Source of the DNA: Bradyrhizobium sp. CIAT3101
GTDB lineage: Bacteria > Pseudomonadota > Alphaproteobacteria > Rhizobiales > Xanthobacteraceae
Direction of reading: 5' to 3'
DNA: 64,000 bases
Assembly: GCF_029714945.1 (NCBI RefSeq)
Contig: NZ_CP121634.1
Coordinates: 5,911,001-5,975,000, forward strand
The position numbers were made by a program, and so were the translations under genes. Shown here one piece after another: positions 25,355 through 33,705 of this stretch. The notes beneath the pieces were generated by a model, which worked only from the letters and a program-made list of their open reading frames with translations, was not told where the DNA came from and ran no database searches. Within the stretch, counting starts at the first letter, position 1, and each line of letters begins with the position of its first letter.

Positions 25355-26449
25355 TCAGTGACGCGCGATGACGTGATTGCTGGGCGATTCCCACCGCGCC
25401 ACGACCTCCTCGCCCACCGCGTATCGAAGACCGGCCTGCTGCGATTGGTTCTGCTCGAATACGATGATCTGGCCGCCACTCAGCGTCTTGAGATAGTAGT
25501 GACTGACGAACCCGCGATAGATGGCCTGGTCGACACGCGCCATCACGCTGTTGGCGCGTTGCGCCGCCGGGCTCTGGCCGATGCGCTCGACCACGATTGC
25601 TTCCGGCCTGATCGAGACCATCACGTCGCTTGCCGATTGCGGGATCTGGTCGACCTGGAGGCTCAATTCGGGCGAGACACGAACGAGCGCCCCGCTCCCG
25701 TTGCGCTGCTCGACGGGTCCTTCGAACAGATTCGACGCGCCGATGAACTGCGCAACGAATTTCGAGGTCGGACGCTGGTAGATTTCCGTTGCAGAGCCGA
25801 CCTGTTCGAGCTTGCCGTCGCGCATCACGACGATCTTGTCGGCCATCGTCAGGGCTTCGTCCTGATCGTGGGTCACCATCACGGTGGTCAAACCGAGCCT
25901 GCGCTGAAGGGCGCGCAGCTCGACCTGCATGCTCTCGCGGAGCCCCTTGTCGAGCGCCCCGAGCGGCTCGTCGAGCAGCAGCATGGCCGGCTCGATCACC
26001 AGGGCGCGCCCCAATGCGACGCGCTGCTGCTGGCCGCCTGAGAGTTGCGCCGGATAGCGCTTCCCGAAGCTGGACAGCTGGACGAGATTGAGGGCTTCGC
26101 CGACCTTCTTTGCGGCATCGGCCTTGGAGATCCCGCGCATCTCGAGGCCGAAGGCGATGTTCTCCTCGACGGTCAGATGAGGAAACAACGCATAGTTCTG
26201 GAACAGCATCCCGACATTGCGGCGATGCACGGGAACGCCGGTCATCTTCTGGTCGTTGACGAAGACATCGCCGGATGTCGGGCGGATCAGCCCGGCGATC
26301 ATGCGCAAGCAGGTCGTCTTGCCGCATCCGCTCGGACCGAGCAGCGCGACCATATGGCCGGGCTCGATCGTGAGCGAGACGTCGTCCACCGCAACGGTGC
26401 GGTTATATTCCTTGACCAGGTGGTCAAGCCTGACTTCGGAAGACCTCAT
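25355..26449 (-). CDS. Polyamine/Fe-type ABC transporter ATP-binding protein (PotA-like)
   Basis: A 364-residue ATPase with a C-terminal TOBE domain. Walker A is [14 protein letters not shown]-loop LFQNYALFPHLT, signature LSGGQQQRVALGRALV, Walker B MLLLDEPLGALD, H-loop MVTHDQDEALTMAD; the last ~120 residues (NLFEGPVEQRNG onward) form the TOBE part. The PotABCD architecture imports polyamines, but relatives carry many small amino or organic acids. It follows the binding-protein gene by 11 bases and precedes pxpB copy 2, so the ligand may be the lactam or amide processed by PxpABC (inference). Confidence 0.93.
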   Translation of the reverse strand: MRSSEVRLDHLVKEYNRTVAVDDVSLTIEPGHMVALLGPSGCGKTTCLRMIAGLIRPTSGDVFVNDQKMTGVPVHRRNVGMLFQNYALFPHLTVEENIAFGLEMRGISKADAAKKVGEALNLVQLSSFGKRYPAQLSGGQQQRVALGRALVIEPAMLLLDEPLGALDKGLRESMQVELRALQRRLGLTTVMVTHDQDEALTMADKIVVMRDGKLEQVGSATEIYQRPTSKFVAQFIGASNLFEGPVEQRNGSGALVRVSPELSLQVDQIPQSASDVMVSIRPEAIVVERIGQSPAAQRANSVMARVDQAIYRGFVSHYYLKTLSGGQIIVFEQNQSQQAGLRYAVGEEVVARWESPSNHVIARH

Positions 26450-26460
26450 GACAACCTGTC

Positions 26461-27525
26461 CTAGCTCGTGAACACCTGATTATAGCGCTCCAGCCACGGG
26501 CCGCGGCGCGGAACGATGAACTTCCAATCCGGCGTGAACAGTCCGAGATCGGCGGCCTTGGTGTCGGGATAGGCCAGGAACTTGGCCGTCTCCGGCTTGA
26601 AGTCGATGCCGCTCACCGACGGCGCGCTGAGCGTCTGCTCGGACAGCATCTTGGCGACCGATGGCTCGAGAATACGGTTGATCAGGGCACAGGCAAGCTC
26701 GGGCTCCGGCGCATTCTTGACCAGCGTCATGCTGTTGATGCCGGTGAAGGCGCCTTCCTTGGGGAACGTCATGTCGAGCGGCATGCCCTTGGCCGTGTGC
26801 GGATAGATGGCCTTCGAATATTCGATACCGCCGATCGTCGCCTGGCCCTGGGCCACCTGGAGCACCTGCGCCTCGCTGTCGTAGATCGTGAGGACGTTGG
26901 GCTTGAGGGTCGCGAGCTTGTCCCAGCCGCTATCGACGAGATATTGCGCTTCCTTCAGCGACTTGCCCGTCGTCAGCGCCGTCGCCACGATCAGCATCAG
27001 CACGCTCTGGGTGTTCTTTGGCGTGTTGAGCAATATCTGCTTGCGGTATTTTGCGTCGAAGATCTGCTCGTAGCTTTCGATCGGCTTCGTCACCTGTGGA
27101 TTGATGAACAGGGCAGCGCTCGAGATCGAGAAGCCGACGCCATAATCCTCTTCGAACAGATAGCGCGGATAGACCTTGGCAAGATTCGGAATCTTGGCGG
27201 CATCGAGCTTGTCGATCAGCCCTTCCTGCTTGGCCTGGGGGATGCCGACATCGTCCATCATCATCATGCTGAAGCGCGGCGTATCGCGCGTGGCACGGAG
27301 GGCGGCGATGTTGGAGAGCGTGGCGCCTTCGATCGTGAAGACGCGGCATTTGAACTCGGCCTCGAATTTCGGAATGACCTCCTTCTGGATCAACTTGCCC
27401 AGCGCGGAGTTGTAGACGCCGACGTGCAGTTGCTTGGCGTCCTGCGCCCACGATCGGCTGATGATCGTCGGGAAGGCTACCGCGGATGCACCGGCTTTAA
27501 TGAGAGTCCTACGTGTCAGCTTCAT
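26461..27525 (-). CDS. Extracellular solute-binding protein, PotD-like (Tat exported)
   Basis: A 354-residue periplasmic receptor of the spermidine/putrescine-binding family. The N-terminus MKLTRRTLIKAGASAVAFP carries a twin-arginine motif (TRRTLIK) and a probable cleavage after SWA. The mature protein begins KQLHVGVYNSALGKLIQ and shows the PotD-like inner domain with MMMDDVGIPQAKQEG and GVGFSISSAALFINP. ATG 27525 has GGAG about nine bases upstream and is preferred over an in-frame upstream start at 27540. It sits between the permease and ATPase genes of its own transporter. Confidence 0.9.
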   Translation of the reverse strand: MKLTRRTLIKAGASAVAFPTIISRSWAQDAKQLHVGVYNSALGKLIQKEVIPKFEAEFKCRVFTIEGATLSNIAALRATRDTPRFSMMMMDDVGIPQAKQEGLIDKLDAAKIPNLAKVYPRYLFEEDYGVGFSISSAALFINPQVTKPIESYEQIFDAKYRKQILLNTPKNTQSVLMLIVATALTTGKSLKEAQYLVDSGWDKLATLKPNVLTIYDSEAQVLQVAQGQATIGGIEYSKAIYPHTAKGMPLDMTFPKEGAFTGINSMTLVKNAPEPELACALINRILEPSVAKMLSEQTLSAPSVSGIDFKPETAKFLAYPDTKAADLGLFTPDWKFIVPRRGPWLERYNQVFTS

Positions 27526-27553
27526 GGGTCTAATCTCCATCTACCAATGCACA

Positions 27554-28357
27554 TCAGGCAGCCAGCGCGCGGCGAAGGCCGACCAGTTTCTCCAGCAGCA
27601 GCACGCCGACCATCGCCATCAGGATGATGATCGTCGACATCGCCGGCACGGAAGGATCAAAGACGTTGACCAGTTGCCGCATCAGCACGAGCGGCACGGG
27701 CGAATATTCCGAGTTCGCCAGCCACATCGTGACCGGATAATTGTCGAAGGACACCATGAAGGCGAACAGCCCGCCGGCGGCGACGCCCGAGGCGATCTGC
27801 GGCAGCGTCACGCGCCAGAATGTCGTCAGCCGGTTTGCGCCGAGGGTCCGCGCCGCATCCTCCAGGTTCTCATCCACCAGCTGGAGGCTGGTGACGACGG
27901 TGCGGATGACATAGGGCGACGTCACGACCACATGCCCGATCAGGAGGTTGAGCCGCGCATCCTGCGATCCGAGCTTGGTCAGGACCTGAAGCAGCGCCAG
28001 GCCCGTGACCAGCGCCGGGAAAATCAGCGGCGACAGCAGGAAACCCTTGATCGCTGCCAGCCCAAAGAACCTGCCGCGGACCAGCGCAAAGGCCGCGGGC
28101 ACGCCGAACAGCAGCGAGCCCGCCGTCGTGCCGAGCGCGAGCAGAATGCTCAGCCGCATCGCCTCGAGGAAGTCGCGGTCCTGGAGAACCTTGGCATACC
28201 ATTTCAGCGTGAAGCCCTGCGGCGGGAACGTCACGAAATAGGAATCGGAAACCGACACCGCCATGACGAGGAGCAGCGGCGCCAGGATGAACAGCATCAT
28301 GCCGGCAGTGATGGTGTAGAGGATGAAGGCGCCGAAGCCGGAAAACCGCTCGTCCAT
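27554..28357 (-). CDS. ABC transporter permease, PotC-like
   Basis: A 267-residue inner-membrane permease. The first helix (FILYTITAGMMLFILAPLLLVMAVSVSDS) is followed by the conserved loop TFPPQGFTLKWYAKVL typical of PotC-type subunits. The coupling motif is EDAARTLGANRLTTFWRVTLPQIASGVAAG. Start at ATG 28357, sharing one base with the stop of the upstream permease gene (TGATG), which argues for coupled translation; the longer frame to 28396 lies inside the neighbour. It pairs with 28357-29289. Confidence 0.92.
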   Translation of the reverse strand: MDERFSGFGAFILYTITAGMMLFILAPLLLVMAVSVSDSYFVTFPPQGFTLKWYAKVLQDRDFLEAMRLSILLALGTTAGSLLFGVPAAFALVRGRFFGLAAIKGFLLSPLIFPALVTGLALLQVLTKLGSQDARLNLLIGHVVVTSPYVIRTVVTSLQLVDENLEDAARTLGANRLTTFWRVTLPQIASGVAAGGLFAFMVSFDNYPVTMWLANSEYSPVPLVLMRQLVNVFDPSVPAMSTIIILMAMVGVLLLEKLVGLRRALAA

Positions 28358-29289
28358 CAGTCGGGCCTCCTGAGACGCCGTCCTTCCAGAAGCCACATCG
28401 AGACGCCGTTGACCGCGAGGACCAGGCCGACGAGAACGACGGCAATCGCGGCGCCGAACGGCCAGTCATAGACGACGAAGATCTGCTGCTCGATCAGATT
28501 GCCGAGCATGACCGCCGAGGCCCCGCCCAGGATCGCTGGAATGACGAAGGAGCCGGCGGTGAGCGAGAACACCAGGGTAAAGCCCGCCACGAAGCCCGGC
28601 ATGCTCAACGGCAGCGTCACGCGAAGAAATACCTTCCACCACGGCGCGCCCAGCATCCGGGCTGCGTCTTCGAGGTTGGGATCGATCTTGCCGAGCGCCG
28701 AGGCCAGCGGCAGAACCATCATCGGGAAGAACACATGCAGCGACCCGATGACGACGGCGACCTCGGTGTAGAGGACCGATATCGGCGCATCGACGATATG
28801 CAGCGTCATCAGGATCCAGTTCAGCATGCCCTTCGGACCGTTCTGGAGCACGAGCTGCCAGCCGTATCCACGAACGACCACGCTGACGATCAGGGGCGCG
28901 ATGACGATCAAGGTGATGATGCGCGTGACCATCGGACGGCTTTTGACCATCACCAGCGCAACGGGATAGGCGAGCACCGTCGCGAGCGCGGAGGTGATGA
29001 TGCTGATCCGCAGCGTCGTCCACAGCACGCGGGCGTAGAGCTCGACGTTGATCAGACGGGCGTAGTGCGCAAGGGTGAAGGGACGGCCGATGATGCCGCG
29101 GCTGTCCTGCGTCTGGATGCTCGAGAACAGCAGTCCCAGCGCCGGATAGAAGAAGAAGTACGTCAGGAATGCCAGCATCGGGACGGCGAGAAGCCCGACC
29201 GGCAGAGCCAGACGCCACCGCGATGCCCGCCCGGTGACCGGTGGAGCTTGAACACCTAAGACCGCCACCGCATCGTCGCTGGTGGTCAT
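28357..29289 (-). CDS. ABC transporter permease, PotB-like
   Basis: A 310-residue inner-membrane permease with six predicted helices, beginning at ATG 29289 (GAGGAC about eight bases upstream). Landmarks: LPVGLLAVPMLAFLTYFFFYPALGLLFSS as first helix, TLRISIITSALATVLAYPVALVMV, and the coupling motif EDAARMLGAPWWKVFLRVTLPLSMPGF. First gene of the transporter set potB-potC-potD-potA; 221 bases separate it from the aminotransferase gene, enough for its own promoter, although nothing in that gap is a convincing promoter or terminator to my eye. Confidence 0.92.
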   Translation of the reverse strand: MTTSDDAVAVLGVQAPPVTGRASRWRLALPVGLLAVPMLAFLTYFFFYPALGLLFSSIQTQDSRGIIGRPFTLAHYARLINVELYARVLWTTLRISIITSALATVLAYPVALVMVKSRPMVTRIITLIVIAPLIVSVVVRGYGWQLVLQNGPKGMLNWILMTLHIVDAPISVLYTEVAVVIGSLHVFFPMMVLPLASALGKIDPNLEDAARMLGAPWWKVFLRVTLPLSMPGFVAGFTLVFSLTAGSFVIPAILGGASAVMLGNLIEQQIFVVYDWPFGAAIAVVLVGLVLAVNGVSMWLLEGRRLRRPD

Positions 29290-29510
29290 CGCTGGCCGTC
29301 CTCGACTGCGCGATACCAAGGCAATACCCCTCTTTGCACAAAGCTTATGCGTCGACATCCTACAGGACCAAGAACATCTTCGTTTAGGGGCATTAGGAAC
29401 GATTATGACAATTGGTTCGGCATACTGCTCCGATCTTGGTCGACGAATGCCGCCGGGTGCATCTTTCCTTCTCCACCGAGGGCCAAGCCTCCTGACATAT
29501 CAATGCCCGG

Positions 29511-30713
29511 TCAGCGCAGGCTTTCGCAGAAGCTCGCGATACGCCGGCAGCCTTCCCTCAGCGATTCGGTATCGGTCGCATAGGAAATGCGGAAATACGG
29601 GCTCATGCCGTATGCGCCCCCGGGTACCGCAGCGACATGCTGCTCCTCCAGTAGCGCCGAGATGAAGTCGGCATCGGTTTCCAGCCGTCGCCCGCCCTTC
29701 GTGGTCTTGCCGATGCAGCCCGTGATGTTGGGAAACACGTAGAAGGCCCCCTCCGGCTTGTGGCAAGTGATGCCCGGAATCTGATTGAGGAGCTTGACCA
29801 CCAGATCGCGCCGGTCGCGATAAATGTCAGCGCGTTCCTTCAGGTAGTCCTGCGGCCCGTCCAGGACCGCGACGGCCGCGGCCTGGCTCACCGTGCAGAT
29901 TCCGCCGGTCGCCTGACCGTGGACATTGTTCATCGCCGCGATCAGGTCCTTGGGGCCGCCGCAATAGCCGACCCGCCAGCCGGTCATGGCGTAGGCCTTG
30001 GAGGCGCCGTTCACGGTCACGACGCGATTCTTCAGCTTCGGCTCGACCTCGGCGATAGTGCAGAACTCGAAACCGTCATAGGTGAGATGTTCGTAGATGT
30101 CGTCGGTGAGGATCCAGACGTCGGGGTGCTTCAGCATGACGTCGGCGATCGCGCGCATCTCCTCGCGGGTGCATGCCGCGCCGGTCGGATTGTTGGGAAA
30201 ATTAAGGATCAGCCACTTCGTCCTGGGCGTGATCGCCGCCTCAAGGTCTGCCGGACGGAGCTTGAACTGGTTGTTCTCCGGGCACGGCACCGCGACGGGC
30301 GTCGCCTCCGCCAGAAGAACGATGTCCGCATAGGTGATCCAGCCCGGCGCCGGGATGACGACCTCGTCGCCGGGATTGCAGGTCGCGAACAGCGCGTTGA
30401 AGATGATCTGCTTGCCGCCATTGGCGATCAGGATCTCGTCGAGGGCATAGTCGAGATTGTTCTCGCGCTTGAACTTGCGCTGGACGGCGGTCCGCAGGGC
30501 AATGGTTCCCGGCTGCGCCGGATATTTGGTATCGCCGGCAAGAGCCGCCCGATGTGCGGCCTCGATCGCGTGCGACGGCGTCGGAAAATCGGGCTCGCCG
30601 GACGACAGGCCCACGATCTTGACGCCCGCGGCGCGGAGCTCTCGCGCCTTGTCCGTCATCGCCGCCGAGGCCGACACCTTCACGGTTTTGAGGCGGTTTG
30701 CGAGTTCAGGCAT
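29511..30713 (-). CDS. Class I/II aminotransferase (aspartate aminotransferase-like)
   Basis: A 400-residue PLP-dependent aminotransferase of the prokaryotic aspartate aminotransferase (type I-gamma) group. Landmarks: GEPDFPTP, the PGDEVVIPAPGWITYADIV segment, NFPNNPTGA with the cofactor-contacting asparagine, and the PLP lysine in NGASKAYAMTGWRVGYCGG; the substrate-carboxylate arginine is in YFRISYAT. ATG 30713 follows GGAG by seven bases. It overlaps the upstream SDR gene by eight bases. In this context it could move amino groups to or from the glutamate or keto acid produced by the oxoprolinase-like pathway. Confidence 0.93.
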   Translation of the reverse strand: MPELANRLKTVKVSASAAMTDKARELRAAGVKIVGLSSGEPDFPTPSHAIEAAHRAALAGDTKYPAQPGTIALRTAVQRKFKRENNLDYALDEILIANGGKQIIFNALFATCNPGDEVVIPAPGWITYADIVLLAEATPVAVPCPENNQFKLRPADLEAAITPRTKWLILNFPNNPTGAACTREEMRAIADVMLKHPDVWILTDDIYEHLTYDGFEFCTIAEVEPKLKNRVVTVNGASKAYAMTGWRVGYCGGPKDLIAAMNNVHGQATGGICTVSQAAAVAVLDGPQDYLKERADIYRDRRDLVVKLLNQIPGITCHKPEGAFYVFPNITGCIGKTTKGGRRLETDADFISALLEEQHVAAVPGGAYGMSPYFRISYATDTESLREGCRRIASFCESLR

Positions 30714-31509
30714 TGTCAGCTCCACTTCTCATGTCTTTCAAACGTGCGGCCTCGGATCGGCTCGCAAATCGCAATTCGCCGACGACCTGGAACGTGGGTA
30801 CGACCTCGATCGTGGCGACGTTCATCCGCGCCGGCGACCCCACCGCGAACGCAATGGCATCCGCGACGTCTTCGGACTGCAAAGTCTCGAAGCCCCCGAC
30901 GAAGCGGGCATCCGGGTTGTCGGCGGCGTTCTGGTTCTGGAAGATGCTCGTCGCCACCCGCCCGGGCGAGACTTCGGTGACGCGAACGCAGGTGCCGTAA
31001 AGATCGACGCGCAATTGCTGCGACAGCGAATGAATGCCCGCCTTCGTCGCGTGATAGGCCACGGATGAATTGAATGTCGTGGCATTCTCGCCGAAGGCAT
31101 AGTGGCCGGCGATCGACGAGACGTTGACCACGTGGCCGCGATTGCGCCTCGCCATGCCCGGAGCGATCAACCGCGTCAGATGCAGGACCGCGCGCAGATT
31201 GACGTCGACCAGGGTGTCGACATCATCAGGCGCCGTATCCAGGATATTGCCGCGCCGCGACTGGCCGGCATTGTTGACGAGGACATCGAATTCGGCCGAG
31301 CTCGCAAGATGATTCAGGGCGTCGAGATCGTTCACATCGACCGCGCATGTACGACATCCGGTCTCGGCCGACAGGCCGGCCAGCCGGCGAACGTCGCGCG
31401 CCAGTGCGTGCACCTCGAGCCCCTCGGCGCGGAGGCGCCGAACCGTCGCAGCCCCGATACCTGAGGACGCGCCCGTCACCAACGCCGTTCGATAGTCCGA
31501 AAATCCCAT
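30706..31509 (-). CDS. SDR family NAD(P)-dependent oxidoreductase (copy 2)
   Basis: A 267-residue short-chain dehydrogenase, close paralogue of the SDR at 18049-18807. It has TGASSGIG, NNAGQSRRGNILDT, and YHATK with upstream serine in NVSSIAGHYAF. It differs by an insertion (ENATTFNSSVA region) before the catalytic tyrosine and by a longer C-terminus. The shared sequence extends to the bases around the start codon (CGGATGGGATTTTCGGACTA in both). It is the first gene of the leftward series with the aminotransferase. Confidence 0.92.
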   Translation of the reverse strand: MGFSDYRTALVTGASSGIGAATVRRLRAEGLEVHALARDVRRLAGLSAETGCRTCAVDVNDLDALNHLASSAEFDVLVNNAGQSRRGNILDTAPDDVDTLVDVNLRAVLHLTRLIAPGMARRNRGHVVNVSSIAGHYAFGENATTFNSSVAYHATKAGIHSLSQQLRVDLYGTCVRVTEVSPGRVATSIFQNQNAADNPDARFVGGFETLQSEDVADAIAFAVGSPARMNVATIEVVPTFQVVGELRFASRSEAARLKDMRSGADNA

Positions 31510-31748
31510 CCGCAAGGTTCTCTTGCCGTCAGCCAGAGCGGCAGAAAGTTACGTGCGGAGGCCGAGGCAGGCATACAGCAGATTTGTTCTGCCCTCATAA
31601 GGACATCCAATATCCCGGCCGAGCGTCGTCGGGGGCGCGAGCCATAAGCACACCCGATGCAGGCAGAGTGAATTTCTCTTACTCGTCGCCGCACGTATCC
31701 CCTTAGATTTTCCGAGGCTCTTCGCTCGCCCATGGGAGACGGATCAGG

Positions 31749-32441
31749 ATGTTGGAAGTCGGCAATCGGATCGTCATGGTCTCGGGGGCTTCGCGCGGCA
31801 TCGGACGCGCCGTCGTCGAACGGCTCCTGGCCTCGGGCTTCCGGGTATCGGCCGGACTTCGCGATCCAAGCCGCCTCCCCGAGAGCGAGAGGCTCATGAC
31901 GCACCGCTATGATGCCGAGGACGCCAAGAGCCCAGGCTCCTGGGTCAACGCAACGGTTGCGCGGTGGGGCGGCGTCGACGCCATCGTCAACACCGCCGGC
32001 ATCAATCCGAAGGTCCGTGTCTCCGACGAAGGCGAGAACGAGCTGGATGAAATGTGGCGCGTCAACGTCAAGGGTCCGCTGCGCCTCGTCAGAGCCACCC
32101 TCCCTCATTTGGCCGTCTGCGGTCACGGCCGGGTCATCAATCTGGGGTCCCTCTCCGGAAAGCGCGTGGGGAGCAACGTCGGCTACGCCATGACCAAGTT
32201 CGCAATTGTTGCACTCACCCACGGCATTCGCCGGGAGGGACGCGCGGCCGGCATTCGGGCGACGGTGATCTGCCCGGGCTACGTTGCCACCGACATGACG
32301 CTCAACGACGACGAAATCCCCCGCCACGAGATGAGCCAGCCGGACGACATCGCCGGCATGGTGGAAACCGCACTCATGCTGCCGAACAACGCCTCGGTCT
32401 CCGAGATGCTCGTGCACTGCCAGTTCGAGCCGATGCTCTGA
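31749..32441 (+). CDS. SDR family oxidoreductase (third, unrelated to the paired copies)
   Basis: A 230-residue short-chain dehydrogenase with a slightly variant cofactor loop (VSGASRGIGRAVVERL), NTAGINPKV instead of NNAG, a YAMTK active site and the following ICPGYVATDMT. It is much more divergent from the two SDR copies than they are from each other. It stands alone on the plus strand: divergent from SDR copy 2 across 239 bases and convergent with the CUT1 ATPase gene. Substrate unknown. Confidence 0.88.
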   Translation: MLEVGNRIVMVSGASRGIGRAVVERLLASGFRVSAGLRDPSRLPESERLMTHRYDAEDAKSPGSWVNATVARWGGVDAIVNTAGINPKVRVSDEGENELDEMWRVNVKGPLRLVRATLPHLAVCGHGRVINLGSLSGKRVGSNVGYAMTKFAIVALTHGIRREGRAAGIRATVICPGYVATDMTLNDDEIPRHEMSQPDDIAGMVETALMLPNNASVSEMLVHCQFEPML

Positions 32442-32517
32442 GGCCCGGCGGGAACCGCCAGGTCCCCGCAGAGAACTGAAGCGAACGCAAGGAAACGACG
32501 CCCGCGAGAACCGAAGG

Positions 32518-33609
32518 CTAACTAATGGCCTTCCCCGAGACCTTGTCGAACAGGTGCGTTCGCTCGAGATCAAGAGCGACGTCTATCAGGCGATCCGGCG
32601 CCGCAGCGACACCGACCGGCATCTGAGCCGTGAACGGAAATGCGCCTACGGTTCCAATCACGAGCGTATGCGGCCCGAGCGGCTCCACGTCCTTCACCAT
32701 CAAGCGGACGGATGAGCCCATCGGCGCATCCTGCCGGAGCACATGGTCGGGCCGCACGCCGAGCACAACCGGCTTGCCGACGCTCCCTGCATAGGCCGCC
32801 TCGCGGGACTTCGGCAATCTTAACGACGTCCCCGACGGCTCGGTGAAGACCAGCGCGCCATCGCGTGCGGCAATCTCGCCATGGATGAAATTCATGCTGG
32901 GTGCGCCCATGAAGCCCGCGACGAAGAGATTGCTGGGCTTCTCGTAGATCGTGATCGGATCGGCCGCCTGCTCGATCCGGCCGCGATTCATCACTACGAC
33001 ACGATCCGCCATGGTCATCGCCTCGACCTGATCGTGCGTGACATAGACAATCGTCTTGGCGAGACGGCGATGCAGCGCCTTGATCTCGGTCCGCATCTCG
33101 ATACGGAGCTTGGCGTCGAGGTTCGACAACGGCTCGTCGAACAGAAACACGTCCGGGCTGCGCACGATGGCACGGCCGATCGCAACGCGCTGGCGCTGCC
33201 CGCCGGAGAGTTGCTTGGGCCTGCGGTCCAGATATTGCTCGAGGTCGAGAACGCGCGCCACGTCCTGGACTGCTTTCGCGATGCCGGCGCGCGAGTCGCC
33301 CCGCACTTTCATGCCGTAGCCGATGTTCTCCCCGACCGTCATATGCGGGTAGAGCGCATAGTTCTGGAACACCATCGCACAATTGCGCAAGCCCGGACGC
33401 AGCTGCGTCACGTCGCGGTTGCCGATGCGGATGTTTCCGCTGGTGACCGCCTCCAGCCCTGCAATCATGCGCAACGTCGTGGTCTTGCCGCAGCCGGACG
33501 GGCCGACAAGCACGACGAACTCCTCGTCGGCGACGTTCAGATCGAGCCCCTCGATGATCTTGTAGGGCCCATATGCCTTGCTGACGTTTTCGATCTCGAC
33601 GTGCGCCAT
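32518..33609 (-). CDS. Sugar ABC transporter ATP-binding protein, UgpC/MalK-type (CUT1)
   Basis: A 363-residue ATPase with C-terminal OB/TOBE regulatory domain. Landmarks are [77 protein letters not shown] and [15 protein letters not shown]; the regulatory part starts near [16 protein letters not shown] 33609 has AAGGAA upstream. It is the last gene of the eight-gene deoC operon and is separated from the binding-protein gene by 96 bases that contain a strong hairpin (33650-33677). Typical of glycerol-3-phosphate, maltose and nucleoside-sugar importers. Confidence 0.94.
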   Translation of the reverse strand: MAHVEIENVSKAYGPYKIIEGLDLNVADEEFVVLVGPSGCGKTTTLRMIAGLEAVTSGNIRIGNRDVTQLRPGLRNCAMVFQNYALYPHMTVGENIGYGMKVRGDSRAGIAKAVQDVARVLDLEQYLDRRPKQLSGGQRQRVAIGRAIVRSPDVFLFDEPLSNLDAKLRIEMRTEIKALHRRLAKTIVYVTHDQVEAMTMADRVVVMNRGRIEQAADPITIYEKPSNLFVAGFMGAPSMNFIHGEIAARDGALVFTEPSGTSLRLPKSREAAYAGSVGKPVVLGVRPDHVLRQDAPMGSSVRLMVKDVEPLGPHTLVIGTVGAFPFTAQMPVGVAAAPDRLIDVALDLERTHLFDKVSGKAIS

Positions 33610-33649
33610 GGATTCCTTTTTCCGTCCCTCATATCGACGGCCAACAAAG

Positions 33650-33677
33650 CCCGGATGATGCTGACGCATCATCCGGG
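33650..33677 (-). repeat. Strong intra-operon hairpin (12-bp stem, 4-nt loop)
   Basis: CCCGGATGATGC (33650-33661), loop TGAC, GCATCATCCGGG (33666-33677), perfectly complementary. It lies just after the binding-protein gene and before the ATPase gene in the direction of transcription. In other sugar transporters such stems protect the upstream message from 3' exonucleases and keep the binding protein in excess over the membrane subunits. No T-run is seen, so it is not a complete terminator. Confidence 0.75.
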
Positions 33678-33705
33678 GAAGTCTCAGCGGAGGTCAGTTC
33701 TTCAG

